A DNA stretch of 64,000 nt from Candidatus Tisiphia endosymbiont of Beris chalybata (GCF_964026555.1 NZ_OZ032159.1:186001-250000); one strand, 5' to 3'. Numbered from the stretch's first letter, positions 8,272-17,786 are shown. The notes: generated from the sequence alone by a model not told the origin. Numbers and translations are program-made.

Positions 8272-8455
8272 TGTCTTCATTGTTAAAATTATAAGATTTT
8301 TTGTTAACATATACAATCTTTAAATTACAAAAATCTTAATTAAGTTTTAAGAAGAATATTACTAATTTAATTGAATTACGCAGAAAGTCTACTAAAAGCA
8401 GGATAATTCACCTCGACTTGATATAAAATAAATATTTTTATATCAAACTGAGGTA

Positions 8456-8503
8456 TATACTGCTCGTAACTGAAGAGTTGGTATACGAAGTTCACCGAGT
8501 ATA
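8456..8503. repeat. Deleted (mini) family D element
   Basis: 48 bp that keep only the two arms of an inverted D element: TATACTGCTCGTAACTGAAG joined to GAAGTTCACCGAGTATA. The core is gone, which suggests deletion across the hairpin. It lies 26 bp upstream of the YihY start. Confidence 0.65.
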
Positions 8504-8529
8504 TATAATAAATATAAAAAGAAATTTTG

Positions 8530-9348
8530 ATGCAAAAAATTATAAAATGCCTATATCAGGCTGCCTTTAGAACAATTGAACATGATGGTATAGAGCACTC
8601 GGGATATATGTCATTTATGGTGCTTTTATCAATATTTCCCTTTTTAGTCTTTTTATTAGCGCTTACAAGTTTTGTGGGGGCTTCAGAGCTTGGTAAAAAT
8701 TTTATTATTATTTTTTTAGATAATATGCCTGAACTTGCTACCGACTCTATAAAAACGAGAATTAATGAATTAGAAACAAGCCCTCCTCAGAGCTTAATGA
8801 CTTTAGCAATCATTGGTAGTATATGGACTGCTTCATCTTTTGTGGAGTGCCTGAGAACAATTTTAAATCGGGTCTATGAAATAAAATTTCCTCCTCCTTA
8901 TATAAGGCGCAGGCTTCTTAGTATAGTCCAATTTCTAGCGATTAGTATATTTATCTTGTTAGCTATGCTTCTGCTAGTAGTTGTGCCAATAATATTAGCA
9001 AAACTGCCATACCTATTAACAATAATAGAAAAACATAAACATACCTTAAATATTTTACGGTATATTATACTTTTTTGTGCGCTATTTATTACTGCTTCAT
9101 TACTATACTATATTGTTCCTAATGCCTCTCTAAATTTCATTGATGTAGCCCCTGGAGCCTTAGTAACGGTAGTGTTATGGGTTATCAGCGGATATTTATT
9201 ATCAACCTACTTAATGTATTATAATCAATTAAGTATAATCTATGGCTCACTTGGTAGCATTATAGTAACCTTAATCTTTTTTTACATTATTAATATGATT
9301 TTTATCTATGGTTCCGAATTTAATTATTTATATACAAAAGAGGAGTGA
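8530..9348 (+). CDS. YihY/BrkB family inner membrane protein
   Basis: A 272-residue polytopic membrane protein. It shows the family's opening EHDGIEHSGYMSFMVLLSIF, where YhxxG-type residues precede the first helix, and then about six hydrophobic segments. WTASSFVECLRTILNRVYEI corresponds to the conserved ANALMRALNRIY-type loop, and YGSLGSIIVTLIFFYI to the usual YGALAAVPIFLLWLY. An in-frame TTG lies directly before the ATG at 8530; I took the ATG. Function is not established for the family (once called ribonuclease BN by mistake). It converges with ruvB, 37 nt apart. Confidence 0.85.
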   Translation: MQKIIKCLYQAAFRTIEHDGIEHSGYMSFMVLLSIFPFLVFLLALTSFVGASELGKNFIIIFLDNMPELATDSIKTRINELETSPPQSLMTLAIIGSIWTASSFVECLRTILNRVYEIKFPPPYIRRRLLSIVQFLAISIFILLAMLLLVVVPIILAKLPYLLTIIEKHKHTLNILRYIILFCALFITASLLYYIVPNASLNFIDVAPGALVTVVLWVISGYLLSTYLMYYNQLSIIYGSLGSIIVTLIFFYIINMIFIYGSEFNYLYTKEE

Positions 9349-9385
9349 TAGTGGCTCATCTTCCGTACCTTTGGCAATTTTAAAT

Positions 9386-10396
9386 TTAGAAGAATTTAAG
9401 ATTCTGACTAACACTTTCTATTCCAAGATGTTCAAAGGCACTTTTAGTAATTATGCGCCCCCTGGGAGTGCGTTGTAGCAATCCTATTTGTATTAAATAT
9501 GGTTCTATGGTTTCTTCCACTGCATCACGTTGCTCCGATAAAGCTGCAGCAATAGTATCAATTCCTACCGGTCCCCCAGAATAATTATCGGCTATAAATT
9601 TCAAATATCTATAATCATTGCTATCTAACCCTATTTTATCGACCTCTAAACGATTTAAGGAAATATTCGCAATAACTTGATCAATTTCTAGCTTATTCTC
9701 AACTGAGGCAAAATCTCTTACCCTTTTGGCTAATCTTATGGCAATCCTAGGGGTGCCCCTGCTGCGCCGCGCTATTTCCTCTAAAGCGCCATCTGTTAAA
9801 TTAATCTTTAATAATTTGCTGATTCTAATAAGAACTAATTTTAATTCTTCTACATTATAAAAATGCAAGCGTAGGGGGATTCCAAATCTATCCCTTAATG
9901 GGTTGCTTAATAATCCAAGTCTAGTAGTGGCTCCTACTAAAGTAAAATTGGGTAAATTAATTTTTACTGTTCTGGCAGCTGGCCCTTCTCCAATGATTAT
10001 ATCTAAAGCGAAATCTTCCATTGCTTGATATAATGTTTCTTCAATGTGAGTACTAAGCCTATGAATTTCATCGATAAATAATACATCCTTTTCTTGTAAG
10101 TTAGTAAGGATAGCTGCTAAATCAGCTGCTTTAGAGATAGCAGGGCCAGAGGTGGTTTTGAAATTAACTCCCATTTCTTTAGAAATAATTTGCGCTAGGG
10201 TAGTTTTGCCAAGGCCAGGGGGGCCATAAAATAATGTGTGATCCAAATGCTCGGATCGGTTTTTAGCTGCCTGGATAAAAATAGATAAATTTTCTTTAAT
10301 CTGTTGTTGGCCAACGAATTCTTTTAAGTAGCTAGGTCTTAAAGAAAATTCTTGATCTGTAGGCAGTTTATCGCTCGATAAGATATTCTTAGACAT
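9386..10396 (-). CDS. ruvB: Holliday junction DNA helicase RuvB
   Basis: A 336-residue AAA+ motor that drives branch migration with RuvA. Walker A is in [15 protein letters not shown], Walker B in [11 protein letters not shown], sensor 1 in TLVGATTR, and the arginine finger region in [14 protein letters not shown]. The C-terminal winged helix carries [15 protein letters not shown] and [15 protein letters not shown] chose the ATG at 10396, which overlaps the ruvA stop (AATGTCTAA), over an upstream GTG at 10405. Downstream of ruvA in one transcript. Confidence 0.97.
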   Translation of the reverse strand: MSKNILSSDKLPTDQEFSLRPSYLKEFVGQQQIKENLSIFIQAAKNRSEHLDHTLFYGPPGLGKTTLAQIISKEMGVNFKTTSGPAISKAADLAAILTNLQEKDVLFIDEIHRLSTHIEETLYQAMEDFALDIIIGEGPAARTVKINLPNFTLVGATTRLGLLSNPLRDRFGIPLRLHFYNVEELKLVLIRISKLLKINLTDGALEEIARRSRGTPRIAIRLAKRVRDFASVENKLEIDQVIANISLNRLEVDKIGLDSNDYRYLKFIADNYSGGPVGIDTIAAALSEQRDAVEETIEPYLIQIGLLQRTPRGRIITKSAFEHLGIESVSQNLKFF

Positions 10397-11003
10397 TGGT
10401 ACCACGGGCTTTTAACGCAAGTTTAACTAGTTCATTAATAGAAATCTCAGGATTTTTAGCAATAATTTCTTGTACTAAATTTTGTGCTTCATTTCTATTA
10501 ACACCAAGCGAAGTTAAAGCAAGCATGGCATCTGACATTAGGCTCGTGAGAGTATCGTCTTGTTTGCTATGGGGAGTGTTTAGGTTGTGGATATTCCCAA
10601 AAGTGTTAGCAATTTTATCTTTTAATTCCACAATAATTCTTTCTGCTAATTTACTGCCTACCCCTGAAACGACTTTAAAAGCCTCTTTATCTCTGGTGAA
10701 GATGGAAGATTGAATTTGCAGAGGAGATAAATTCGATAAAATAGTTAATGCCATTCGAGTGCCTATCCCTCCCACCGATTGCAATAAATTGAAGAAATAT
10801 TTCTCTTCAAAAGATAAAAAACCAAAAAGGGTAATATGGTCTTCCCGTACATGAGTTTCTATTAGTAACTGACAAACTTCGTTGATAGCTAATTTATTTA
10901 AAGTCATACCAGAACAATATACTAAATACCCAACATCGTTAACGTCAATAATTACATAGTCTTTAAAACATGAATCTATTTTTCCTTTTAATTTGCCTAT
11001 CAT
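10389..11003 (-). CDS. ruvA: Holliday junction DNA helicase subunit RuvA
   Basis: A 204-residue junction-binding protein. The OB-fold N-terminus [20 protein letters not shown] is followed by [11 protein letters not shown] and [20 protein letters not shown]. The second helix-hairpin-helix reads [19 protein letters not shown], and the C-terminal RuvB-binding helical domain ends with [13 protein letters not shown]. Overlaps ruvB at its 3' end and a small membrane-protein gene by 4 nt at its 5' end, so all three are probably co-translated. Confidence 0.97.
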   Translation of the reverse strand: MIGKLKGKIDSCFKDYVIIDVNDVGYLVYCSGMTLNKLAINEVCQLLIETHVREDHITLFGFLSFEEKYFFNLLQSVGGIGTRMALTILSNLSPLQIQSSIFTRDKEAFKVVSGVGSKLAERIIVELKDKIANTFGNIHNLNTPHSKQDDTLTSLMSDAMLALTSLGVNRNEAQNLVQEIIAKNPEISINELVKLALKARGTNV

Positions 11004-11242
11004 ATATTATTATTTTTAATTTTAGGAGTACGCTTTTTGATACAAATATTGGTAATGATAGGAGCGCCAGTTAATATAGCAGCAAAAACATAATGTATTA
11101 ATAGAGGCGTATCGCTACAATGACATTTTCCATCATCAGAGTAAGTTTCTAATAGTATGATTTTTGCAATAATAAAAGTAGCAATTAAATATATTATTAT
11201 GTATAGTGGATATTTAAATTTTGACCATATATTTTTTACCAT
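11000..11242 (-). CDS. Small two-helix membrane protein of unknown function
   Basis: An 80-residue frame with two predicted membrane segments (YIIIYLIATFIIAKIILL and HYVFAAILTGAPIITNICI) separated by a short loop with a CHC pair, and a basic tail. Its stop overlaps the ruvA start in an ATGA arrangement, which argues that it is expressed ahead of ruvAB. I recognise no family. Confidence 0.6.
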   Translation of the reverse strand: MVKNIWSKFKYPLYIIIYLIATFIIAKIILLETYSDDGKCHCSDTPLLIHYVFAAILTGAPIITNICIKKRTPKIKNNNI

Positions 11243-11313
11243 ATCTAAACCTATCTTGTTGGAGACATAAAGTTTTGTTCATTAATCGTTAATTATAAGC
11301 GAATATTTGTTTC

Positions 11314-11457
11314 TAGGTTCTGTGAAGGTTTCTATCTAATGGTCGATTTCGTCGTTATTTTTGTTCTCGAATCCTCACGTACATTTAGTACGCTGCAGTT
11401 CTGTGAGCAACAATGCCTATAAATCTACTCATTACATAGAAATCTTTACAGAACCTA
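11314..11457. repeat. Palindromic repeat family F, copy 1
   Basis: Arms TAGGTTCTGTGAAGGTTTCT and AGAAATCTTTACAGAACCTA, with the shared core CTCACGTACATTTAGTACGC. It fills most of the gap between the divergent genes at 11242 and 11537. Other copies are at 25020 and 36793, and a right half at 50641. Confidence 0.9.
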
Positions 11458-11536
11458 GTAATTTATATAGTAATGATTATATAACTTTAAGTTTTTGTTT
11501 TAAAGCTAAATAGTAAGGTTCTCCTCAATAAAACAT

Positions 11537-12790
11537 ATGATAAGACCTGCATTTTTAATTGCCTTTTTTACAATTATTATACGCTATTATGATTATGCAC
11601 TGTTTGGTTTATCAGCAGCAACTTTATCTAAGAATTTTTTCCCTCCTGATACTTCACATAATCAAATATTATTATTTTATGCTATTTTTGGTATAGCAGT
11701 CATAGCAAGGCCTTTGGGGTCGATTATCTTCGGTTTTATTGGAGATAAATATGGGCGAGCAACATCAGTAAAAATCTCGGTATTTTTAGCTACTACCTCA
11801 ACAATTTTAATCGGGCTGGTTCCTAATTTTGGGACAATTGGAATATTTTCTACCCTAATTTTAACTTTTTGCCGGATGCTATTTTTCATAAGCCTAGCTG
11901 GCGAGAGTGATGGTATAAAAATTTATGTAGTAGAAAAAGTAGGGAAGTTGTATAAAAATTATGCCAATGGTATCGTAGTATGTTGTAGTCAAGTTGGCGC
12001 TTTATTAGCAGCACTAATGTACTATTTAGCAACAGAACATACTAGTATTACCTATCTATGGCGTATTAATTTTATTATTGGTGGAATATTTGGTGTATTC
12101 ATAATATTTATGCGTCATTACTTTGTGGAAAGTGAAGAGTTTTTACAATATCAAAATAATCCCCACTCTCCTGAAATAAAATTTTTAGATTTAAAGAAAA
12201 TCCTCAAAGAAGTAATAGAAAAATTTATTTTAGCCTTAGTAATTAGCGGGGCTATAGGTGGAATTTATCATTTTTTAATTATTTTTTGGGGGGTATTTTC
12301 AGTGAAATTTGCTTTAATTCATGACTTTCAGCAAGGGCAGAGATTAAATATACTTTTAATAGTAATTTATGCGGTAATGTCAATAGTATCAGGCAAATTA
12401 GCTGATAAATTTTCTCCTAAACTGCAAATTATTACCTCACTATTATTAAGTTTATTAATTATAGTTATTGCCCAATTTGTTCTATATATTAATAATTACC
12501 TAATTTATTTTCCTATATTCCTTATAGTGCTCGCACCTTTTTATATGATTCCCCTACAAATTATTGTTCAATCTATATTTCACACTAACATTAGAAATAG
12601 GATGTATAGTCTTTCTCACTCGATTGGAGGGATGGTTCTCTCCTCTACTACTCCATTTTTTTGTATGGTATTATGGCAATATTCTCATTCTTTACATATA
12701 GTACTAGGATTTTTATTGTTATTATTAGCGCTATTGTTAACTACAGTGATATATCTATATACTTCCACTACTATGCTCCTTTTCCGATGA
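11537..12790 (+). CDS. MFS transporter, ProP-like (metabolite:H+ symporter family)
   Basis: A 417-residue, roughly 12-helix inner-membrane transporter. It has the ProP-type opening IIIRYYDYALFGLSAATLSKN and the loop 2-3 motif GFIGDKYGRATSVKISV, followed by a half-way GKLADKFSPKLQ that repeats it in the second half. Rickettsiaceae carry many ProP-like paralogues whose substrates are mostly unknown; a second is at 22141. The last dozen or so residues (YLYTSTTMLLFR) appear to lie in a palindromic element, so the native C-terminus may have been replaced. Confidence 0.88.
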   Translation: MIRPAFLIAFFTIIIRYYDYALFGLSAATLSKNFFPPDTSHNQILLFYAIFGIAVIARPLGSIIFGFIGDKYGRATSVKISVFLATTSTILIGLVPNFGTIGIFSTLILTFCRMLFFISLAGESDGIKIYVVEKVGKLYKNYANGIVVCCSQVGALLAALMYYLATEHTSITYLWRINFIIGGIFGVFIIFMRHYFVESEEFLQYQNNPHSPEIKFLDLKKILKEVIEKFILALVISGAIGGIYHFLIIFWGVFSVKFALIHDFQQGQRLNILLIVIYAVMSIVSGKLADKFSPKLQIITSLLLSLLIIVIAQFVLYINNYLIYFPIFLIVLAPFYMIPLQIIVQSIFHTNIRNRMYSLSHSIGGMVLSSTTPFFCMVLWQYSHSLHIVLGFLLLLLALLLTTVIYLYTSTTMLLFR

Positions 12791-12881
12791 TTTTACTGCT
12801 AGGCGCGATGGTAGAGCCTATAGATAATAGGCGAGCTATTTGAGCAACGAAGCATGCAAATTCATAGCAGGGTAGTATATA
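12756..12881. repeat. Palindromic repeat family L overlapping MFS gene 3' end
   Basis: Left arm TATATACTTCCACTACTATG and right arm ending CATAGCAGGGTAGTATATAA are imperfect complements. The right arm (GCATGCAAATTCATAGCAG) recurs inverted at 17121-17165. The MFS stop codon at 12788 is inside it. Confidence 0.5.
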
Positions 12882-12986
12882 AGAGGGGAAAAACAACTTG
12901 TATAGAGAATGCCGTTGTTCACTAGCTTCTGTGAGCATTGCTAAAATATTTAGGCCATAAAATCTAATAACTTTAAGGGGAACAAG

Positions 12987-14750
12987 TTGAAAAAAAACAA
13001 CTTAATCAAATATGACTATAGTGCATATATTACACTAAAAAGATTAGTAGGGGAATATATTAAGCCTTACTTAAGGCAGCTAATGATTGCTGTGTTTTTT
13101 ATGGTTATTTCAGCTATTTGTTCCACTATTAGCGTAAAATTAGTGCAACCCATCATAGATCAATTATTTTTGACTCACGATAGTAAAATGCTACTTATAC
13201 TGCCCTTGACGGTAATATTAACTTTTGCTGTTAAGGGGATCGCTGAATATTATCAAAGCTATTTAATTAAATTTATTGGTCAGAAAGTTTTAACTGATCT
13301 GCAAATTAAAATGTACGAGCATTTATTATTCGCAGACATTTTATTTATCCAATCACAATCGTCAGGGCGGTTGATATCGCGCTTTACTAATGATATTTCA
13401 ATGATGCGCGGTGCGGTGTCGAATTTGCTTGTTGGATGCGCTAAACATCTTTTATCCGTATTGTTTCTCCTAATATTAATGGTTAAATTAGAACCAATAT
13501 TATCCTGTATAGTATTTATTGTATTTCCTATCGCAATTTACCCTATCCAAAAATTAGGAAGAAAAATTCGTAAAATATCTGGGCACGCACAAGAGGATTT
13601 AGCTAATTATACTTCTAGATTAGATGAGACTTTTCAATCTATTAAAATTGTTAAATCTTTTTTAGGGGAAAAAGTTGAAAGTAATAGAGCGTTATTGATT
13701 TCAAGCAATATTTTGAATTTTTTAAAAAAAACGGCCAAATTAGATGCCTTAATTTCCCCAATCATGGAAATATTATGTGGTACTGCGGTGGCAGGAATAA
13801 TTTGGTATGGTGGATATTTAGTCATGTCAGGGAAAACTACCCCAGGCGCCCTTTTTGCCTTCATTACTGCGTTTGTTTCTGCCTATCGCCCCTTTAAAAG
13901 TTTGGTATCTTTGAATGTAAATTTGCAAGAAGGAATAGCAGCTACTAAGAGAATATTTAACGTATTAGATACTGAGCCTAGTATAAAAGATAATCTCAGC
14001 GCCCAAAGGAGCCAATTCATCAATCCGGAAATAATTTTGGATAAAGTAAGCTTAAATTTTAATAATAGAGTAGCGTTAAAATTAGTTAATTTAAAGTTAG
14101 AAAGAGGCAAAATAACCGCTTGCGTGGGACGTTCTGGTAGCGGTAAAACTTCTATTGCAAATTTATTAGTACGTTTTTATGATCCTTCAAATGGGCGTAT
14201 TTTAATTAACAACCAGGATATTAAAGACATACAAATTAGTTCTTTAAGAAGCCAAATTTCCTTAGTTACTCAAGACACTACGTTATTTGATGTTAGTATT
14301 GCCGATAATATCGCTTACGGTCATCTTAATGCTTTGCGAGAGCAGATCATTATTGCGGCAAAATATGCAGACGCTGATGAATTTATCTCTCAACTCCCAG
14401 AAGGTTATGATACTATAATTGGCCATCAAGGTTCTACTCTATCTGGAGGGCAACGTCAACGTTTAGCAATAGCTCGAGCTTTTTTAAAAGATGCACCAAT
14501 TTTAATATGGGATGAGGCTACCAGTTCTTTAGACCACAATTCAGAGCAACTAATTTTTAATTCTTTAGTAAATATTCGAAAAAATAAAACTACTTTAATT
14601 GTAACTCATCGCTTATCTACTATTCAAGACGTGGACCATATAGTAGTCATGAAGAGCGGCCTCATCGCTGAACAAGGAACTCACTTGCAGCTGATGGCTC
14701 ATAAAGGGGAGTATTATAAATTATATAATAAAGAACTAGGAGAAGGGTAG
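12987..14750 (+). CDS. ABC exporter with fused membrane and ATPase domains, MsbA-like
   Basis: A 587-residue half-transporter. Residues 1-310 hold six membrane helices (ABC type-1 exporter fold). The ATPase domain has Walker A GRSGSGKTS at about 379-387, the signature LSGGQRQRLAIARA at about 484, Walker B ILIWDEATSSLD and the H-loop TLIVTHRLST. It starts at a TTG with AAGGGGA 6 nt upstream. The likeness is to MsbA and the Rickettsia msbA1 group, which flip lipid A core or export lipophilic drugs; lipid transport is inference. Confidence 0.9.
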   Translation: MKKNNLIKYDYSAYITLKRLVGEYIKPYLRQLMIAVFFMVISAICSTISVKLVQPIIDQLFLTHDSKMLLILPLTVILTFAVKGIAEYYQSYLIKFIGQKVLTDLQIKMYEHLLFADILFIQSQSSGRLISRFTNDISMMRGAVSNLLVGCAKHLLSVLFLLILMVKLEPILSCIVFIVFPIAIYPIQKLGRKIRKISGHAQEDLANYTSRLDETFQSIKIVKSFLGEKVESNRALLISSNILNFLKKTAKLDALISPIMEILCGTAVAGIIWYGGYLVMSGKTTPGALFAFITAFVSAYRPFKSLVSLNVNLQEGIAATKRIFNVLDTEPSIKDNLSAQRSQFINPEIILDKVSLNFNNRVALKLVNLKLERGKITACVGRSGSGKTSIANLLVRFYDPSNGRILINNQDIKDIQISSLRSQISLVTQDTTLFDVSIADNIAYGHLNALREQIIIAAKYADADEFISQLPEGYDTIIGHQGSTLSGGQRQRLAIARAFLKDAPILIWDEATSSLDHNSEQLIFNSLVNIRKNKTTLIVTHRLSTIQDVDHIVVMKSGLIAEQGTHLQLMAHKGEYYKLYNKELGEG

Positions 14751-15054
14751 GGCAGAGCAGAGAGCTACTGCTTATGCCGATTCCTACTGATTTTCTATTA
14801 CCGCGCATTTTGTTTTTCTTCTATATAATTTCAAGTCTACCATTTTCCTAAATCTTGTGAGCGTGTCCAATAATTCTATGAAAATTATCCTTATATCAGC
14901 ATGTGTAATTAAATCACAATCTTAAGATTTTTTAATGTTTGTTCCATATTTTTCTTAAAGTTGATTTAACAAAATATTTAATAACTGTTAACATTTATAA
15001 ATGAATAAAATGCTAACAGTTATTAATAAATATTCAAACCTTTAGGAGGATTAT
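14751..15054. promoter_or_regulatory. Leader region with large dyad upstream of the IS-split gene
   Basis: No gene. AATAACTGTTAACATTTA (14980-14997) and TAAAATGCTAACAGTTATT (to 15024) form an imperfect dyad, either a hairpin in the leader RNA or an operator. It is followed by a strong ribosome binding site AGGAGG at 15044-15049, 5 nt from the ATG. The rest is AT-rich without further signals that I can support. Confidence 0.45.
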
Positions 15055-15308
15055 ATGGCTAAACCAGAAATTAGAGAAGTTATTAGTAAGGGTGTTATTT
15101 TATCTACAGGAGAGGGACTCAGTGGAAAAGGACCATTTGTTTCAGGGTCAAGTTTAATTAATGGGGTAGCTGGCTGTAATATTAAAGTTGACGTGGATCA
15201 GCTTGATATTCACTCTATTGAGGATAAAACACCAAATGCAAATCTTCATTCTGTTTATAATACCTGCCTTACATTAGCAGAAAATGTACATAATGTATAT
15301 CTGGGTTC

Positions 15309-16311
15309 TATTAAAACGCCATGTTCGACTTTTTTTTAGCAGGTAACTAATTTTTCGAGTTGTGTTGGCACAAGTTTTAAAGACTTTGTCAAAAATGTAG
15401 CAATAGTATGAGCAAGTAATTTTCTAGCGATGCGAGATTGTAGATGCCAGTAACTCTTAACTCTGATAGCATTAATAGCAAAACGTTCTGTAAGCTGACC
15501 AATAACAGTTTCAATTAAACGACGAGTAGCAGTAATCCATTTAAGGAAATTCTTGGATCTATTATCCTTCATATTCTTTTTTAAAGGTGTTTGTAAATCA
15601 ATGTTTTTGGTGGCCAACTCATCTTTTAAATCCTGACCAAGATAGCCTTTATCGCCCAGTACCATGCCACTAATATTAGGAGACATTACTTGCAGAGCTT
15701 CACGTTCAGACCCATTAGCAGGAGTTATCATGAATCCAGCTATTCGACCTTCTTCATTAATTAATACGTGTCCTAGAAAACCGTAATAATAGCTATCTTT
15801 CGAAGCGCAGTACCCATAGTCAGCGTATTCCTTAAAACATCGCCCTCTCGTTGCTCGGGCCAAATTTATTACAGGAATCGGTACCCCATCTATCATATGC
15901 AGATCTGATTTGCTTGCACTCTTAAACAAGTCGGCAAGCAGCATGTTCTTAATAGATAAAAGACCGCTACATTGCTTCACATAAGACGGTCTACTCTTTA
16001 GATTGGGAAACCATTCTTGAAAATGACGTTTAAAATATTCCCATATCTGCTTGTCTTGGTGCAAACCGATAAATTCTCCCACCACTTCCATTGTTAATGC
16101 TTCCACGTCACTTAAGCAAGGTGGAAATCCTGCTTTCCTTACTTTGATATTTTTGGTTATTATAGTCATTTTTTCTTCTATGAAACAATACACAGTAATG
16201 ATAAACTCTTCTAGGGTCATAGCTTCTTTCTCGATAATTGAACTATGACCTTATTAGGCTATCCTATTCTTTTGTCAATCTTAAAAAAAAGTCGAACATG
16301 GCGTTATTAAA
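15309..16311 (-). mobile_element. IS982-like insertion sequence with 7-bp target duplication
   Basis: The element spans 15316-16304 (989 bp). The inverted ends begin ACGCCATGTTCGAC and continue into a T-run, about 23 matching bp. The flanking direct repeat TATTAAA is at 15309-15315 and 16305-16311. Both ends and the duplication are intact, so insertion is recent. Its ends do not resemble the palindromic repeats in the window. Confidence 0.92.
15336..16220 (-). CDS. IS982-family transposase
   Basis: A 294-residue DDE transposase. Candidate catalytic residues are D111 (LHMIDGVPIPV), D190 (VLGDKGYLG) and E237 (RRLIETVIGQL), followed by LIETVIGQLTERFAI, the family's DDE C-terminal motif. SKDSYYYGFLGHVLINEEG is also typical. 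Length and single-frame organisation fit IS982. It fills nearly all of the element and looks intact. Confidence 0.9.
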   Translation of the reverse strand: MTLEEFIITVYCFIEEKMTIITKNIKVRKAGFPPCLSDVEALTMEVVGEFIGLHQDKQIWEYFKRHFQEWFPNLKSRPSYVKQCSGLLSIKNMLLADLFKSASKSDLHMIDGVPIPVINLARATRGRCFKEYADYGYCASKDSYYYGFLGHVLINEEGRIAGFMITPANGSEREALQVMSPNISGMVLGDKGYLGQDLKDELATKNIDLQTPLKKNMKDNRSKNFLKWITATRRLIETVIGQLTERFAINAIRVKSYWHLQSRIARKLLAHTIATFLTKSLKLVPTQLEKLVTC

Positions 16312-17120
16312 GGTACTGGAAACACTCATAAAGTATTATTAAGCAGTTCTGGGGTAAAAGGACCTGTAAATGTAACATTAACAGGTACTGGCGGTGGCGA
16401 AGTAACAGACAATGATTATTCTGGGTTTTCTTGTCTAGAAAGTAATGCTGAAACTGTCCTAGAAACCAATTCTTTTAATAAAGGGATTATTACACTAGAT
16501 ACTAGATTCTATGAAGGTGGTGCAGGGCTAACTCAGTTTAAGGTTATAACTGATTGTGTACGTCCTTTTTTTCGAGGTCAAGATAGAATTGATGGGGCCG
16601 TTAAAGAGATCCTTTTTGTTTATAAAACTATTATTGGTAGTGCCAATGCGCCTGCAACATATACTATAGAGCTGAATAATGTTGAGCTTAATTTTATGCA
16701 GCAAGGACGCTATCCAGGAGTTGACTCCAAACATCCTCTTTATGACACGCCTATTATTGAAGCAGCTCACGCAGATTCGGCATTGTGTCTAAAAGCTACG
16801 GGTGGGGCTCCTCAAATAAATATGTGTGGACCTCTAGATTTAGGTAAGGATAATCATGGGATAGTAAAATTAAATGATGGTTCGCCTGTTGAGCATAGTT
16901 TCTTAACAATTCGTCCTTTCTCAGGTTCAGGAATACATCCAGCAGTAGATAAGTCAGTTGCAACATTAGGTACTAAGGATCATCAGTTAAAAAGCTTAGT
17001 AGTCTATCCAGGAGCGCTCTTGGCCGCAGACTATCATGCTTATTCGTACGAAAATCTTAATCATCATGCCGTAGCCCAGGTGGGGGAGGATTCTGTATTG
17101 CATGATGTGGCATAAATTAT

Positions 17121-17165
17121 TATATACTACTCTGATATGAATTTGCATGCGTTGTTACTCAATAC
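17121..17165. repeat. Arm of palindromic family L, copy 2
   Basis: TATATACTACTCTGATATGA then ATTTGCATGCGTTGTTACTCA matches the reverse complement of 12840-12880. The matching right arm is not clear here. Confidence 0.45.
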
Positions 17166-17248
17166 TCTCCTAGATTTTACTAGGCTTCGCTCCATCGGCC
17201 GCAGCAAAATCATCTGAGAGGAGGAGAGTTTACTCCCATTCTTTGAAT

Positions 17249-17291
17249 ATTAATAAACTCTCCTACTTAACTGGTAGGGGAGTTTATTAAT
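17249..17291. terminator. Strong hairpin downstream of the IS-split gene
   Basis: AATAAACTCTCCTAC and GTAGGGGAGTTTATT pair over about 15 bp with one mismatch around the loop TTAACTG. It probably ends transcription of the gene stopping at 17115. No long T-run follows. Confidence 0.5.
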
Positions 17292-17349
17292 AGCCTTCCT
17301 GCATAAGTCTAAAATAAAATCTAATTCTTGAAGTAAAAGCAGTATACAT

Positions 17350-17495
17350 TAGACCTCTTGCATAACCTAAAGATAATTGAAGAATTTTTAGGAGAAACGA
17401 AGTCGAGTACCGCAGCGTACATAGACGTACGTGAGGAACAGAGAGGAGTTTCGACGACAAAATTACCAATTAGATTAGGTTATGCAAGAGGTCTA
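17350..17495. repeat. Palindromic repeat family C, copy 2
   Basis: 146 bp, identical by eye to 4158-4303, arms TAGACCTCTTGCATAACCTA and complement. The flanking region holds other repeat pieces (family B half at 17286, I, J, E), a repeat graveyard of about 700 bp without a gene. Confidence 0.9.
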
Positions 17496-17497
17496 TT

Positions 17498-17693
17498 TTA
17501 TCATGGACTCACGTGCTCACGTATAGCTTAGGCTATTATGATACATACATGATAGTATGCGGGAAGCATAGTAGTCATGCATACTTGAAGATAAATACCC
17601 TGTACGCACCTTAATGGACTATACTATACTAGCATGTACGCAGCAAACGCTCGCCATTTAAAATAAAATCCAATTCTTGAAGTACGAGCAGTA
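17498..17693. repeat. Degenerate palindromic repeat family I with nested family J
   Basis: TTTATCATGGACTCACGTGC on the left and ACGCTCGCCATTTAAAATAA then a family D-type end (ACGAGCAGTATA) on the right. The family J unit 17572-17623 (TAGTCATGCATACTTGAAGA to TTAATGGACTATA) sits inside. Confidence 0.45.
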
Positions 17694-17786
17694 TATAGTC
17701 AATTAATATAAACTAGGGACGTCGTTGCTCTACCATCTTAGTTCTAGGCTTCGCGCCTAGCCCTTAATTCATCTTAATTGACTATA
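17694..17786. repeat. Palindromic repeat family E, copy 2
   Basis: Ends TATAGTCAATTAATATAAAC and CATCTTAATTGACTATA, inner inverted pair CTAGGGAC and TTCTAGGCTTCGCGCCTAG. It lies 26 bp beyond the queE stop. Confidence 0.8.

Larger units (their letters stand above)
15055..17115 (+). pseudogene. Unknown 354-residue protein gene interrupted by an IS982-like element
   Basis: Two coding parts, 15055-15315 and 16312-17115, join in frame once the insertion and one copy of the 7-bp target duplication are removed, giving ...LGSIK-GTGNTHK... and a total of 354 residues. As it stands the first part ends in IS-derived residues (TPCSTFF) after 94 codons. The start is secure: AGGAGG lies 5 nt before the ATG. 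The protein begins MAKPEIREVISKGVILSTGE, has no signal peptide or membrane helix, and is rich in Gly, Ser and Thr with beta-type patterning (VNVTLTGTGGGEV). I do not recognise it. Apart from the insertion it has no stops or frameshifts, so disruption is recent; the 3' part could still be made from an internal start at 16696. Confidence 0.85.

Noticed and set aside
15309..16311. IS982-like element as the source of the palindromic repeats
   Set aside because: Its inverted ends (ACGCCATGTTCGAC) share nothing with the repeat arms, and its target duplication is 7 bp rather than TA.
16696..17115. 139-residue protein as an independent gene
   Set aside because: It is the 3' part of the IS-split gene: the frame is open back to the insertion point and joins exactly with the 5' part. 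Translation from the internal ATG is possible but not supported by a ribosome binding site.
17287..17469. 60-codon minus-strand frame
   Set aside because: Made of family B and C repeat sequence only.
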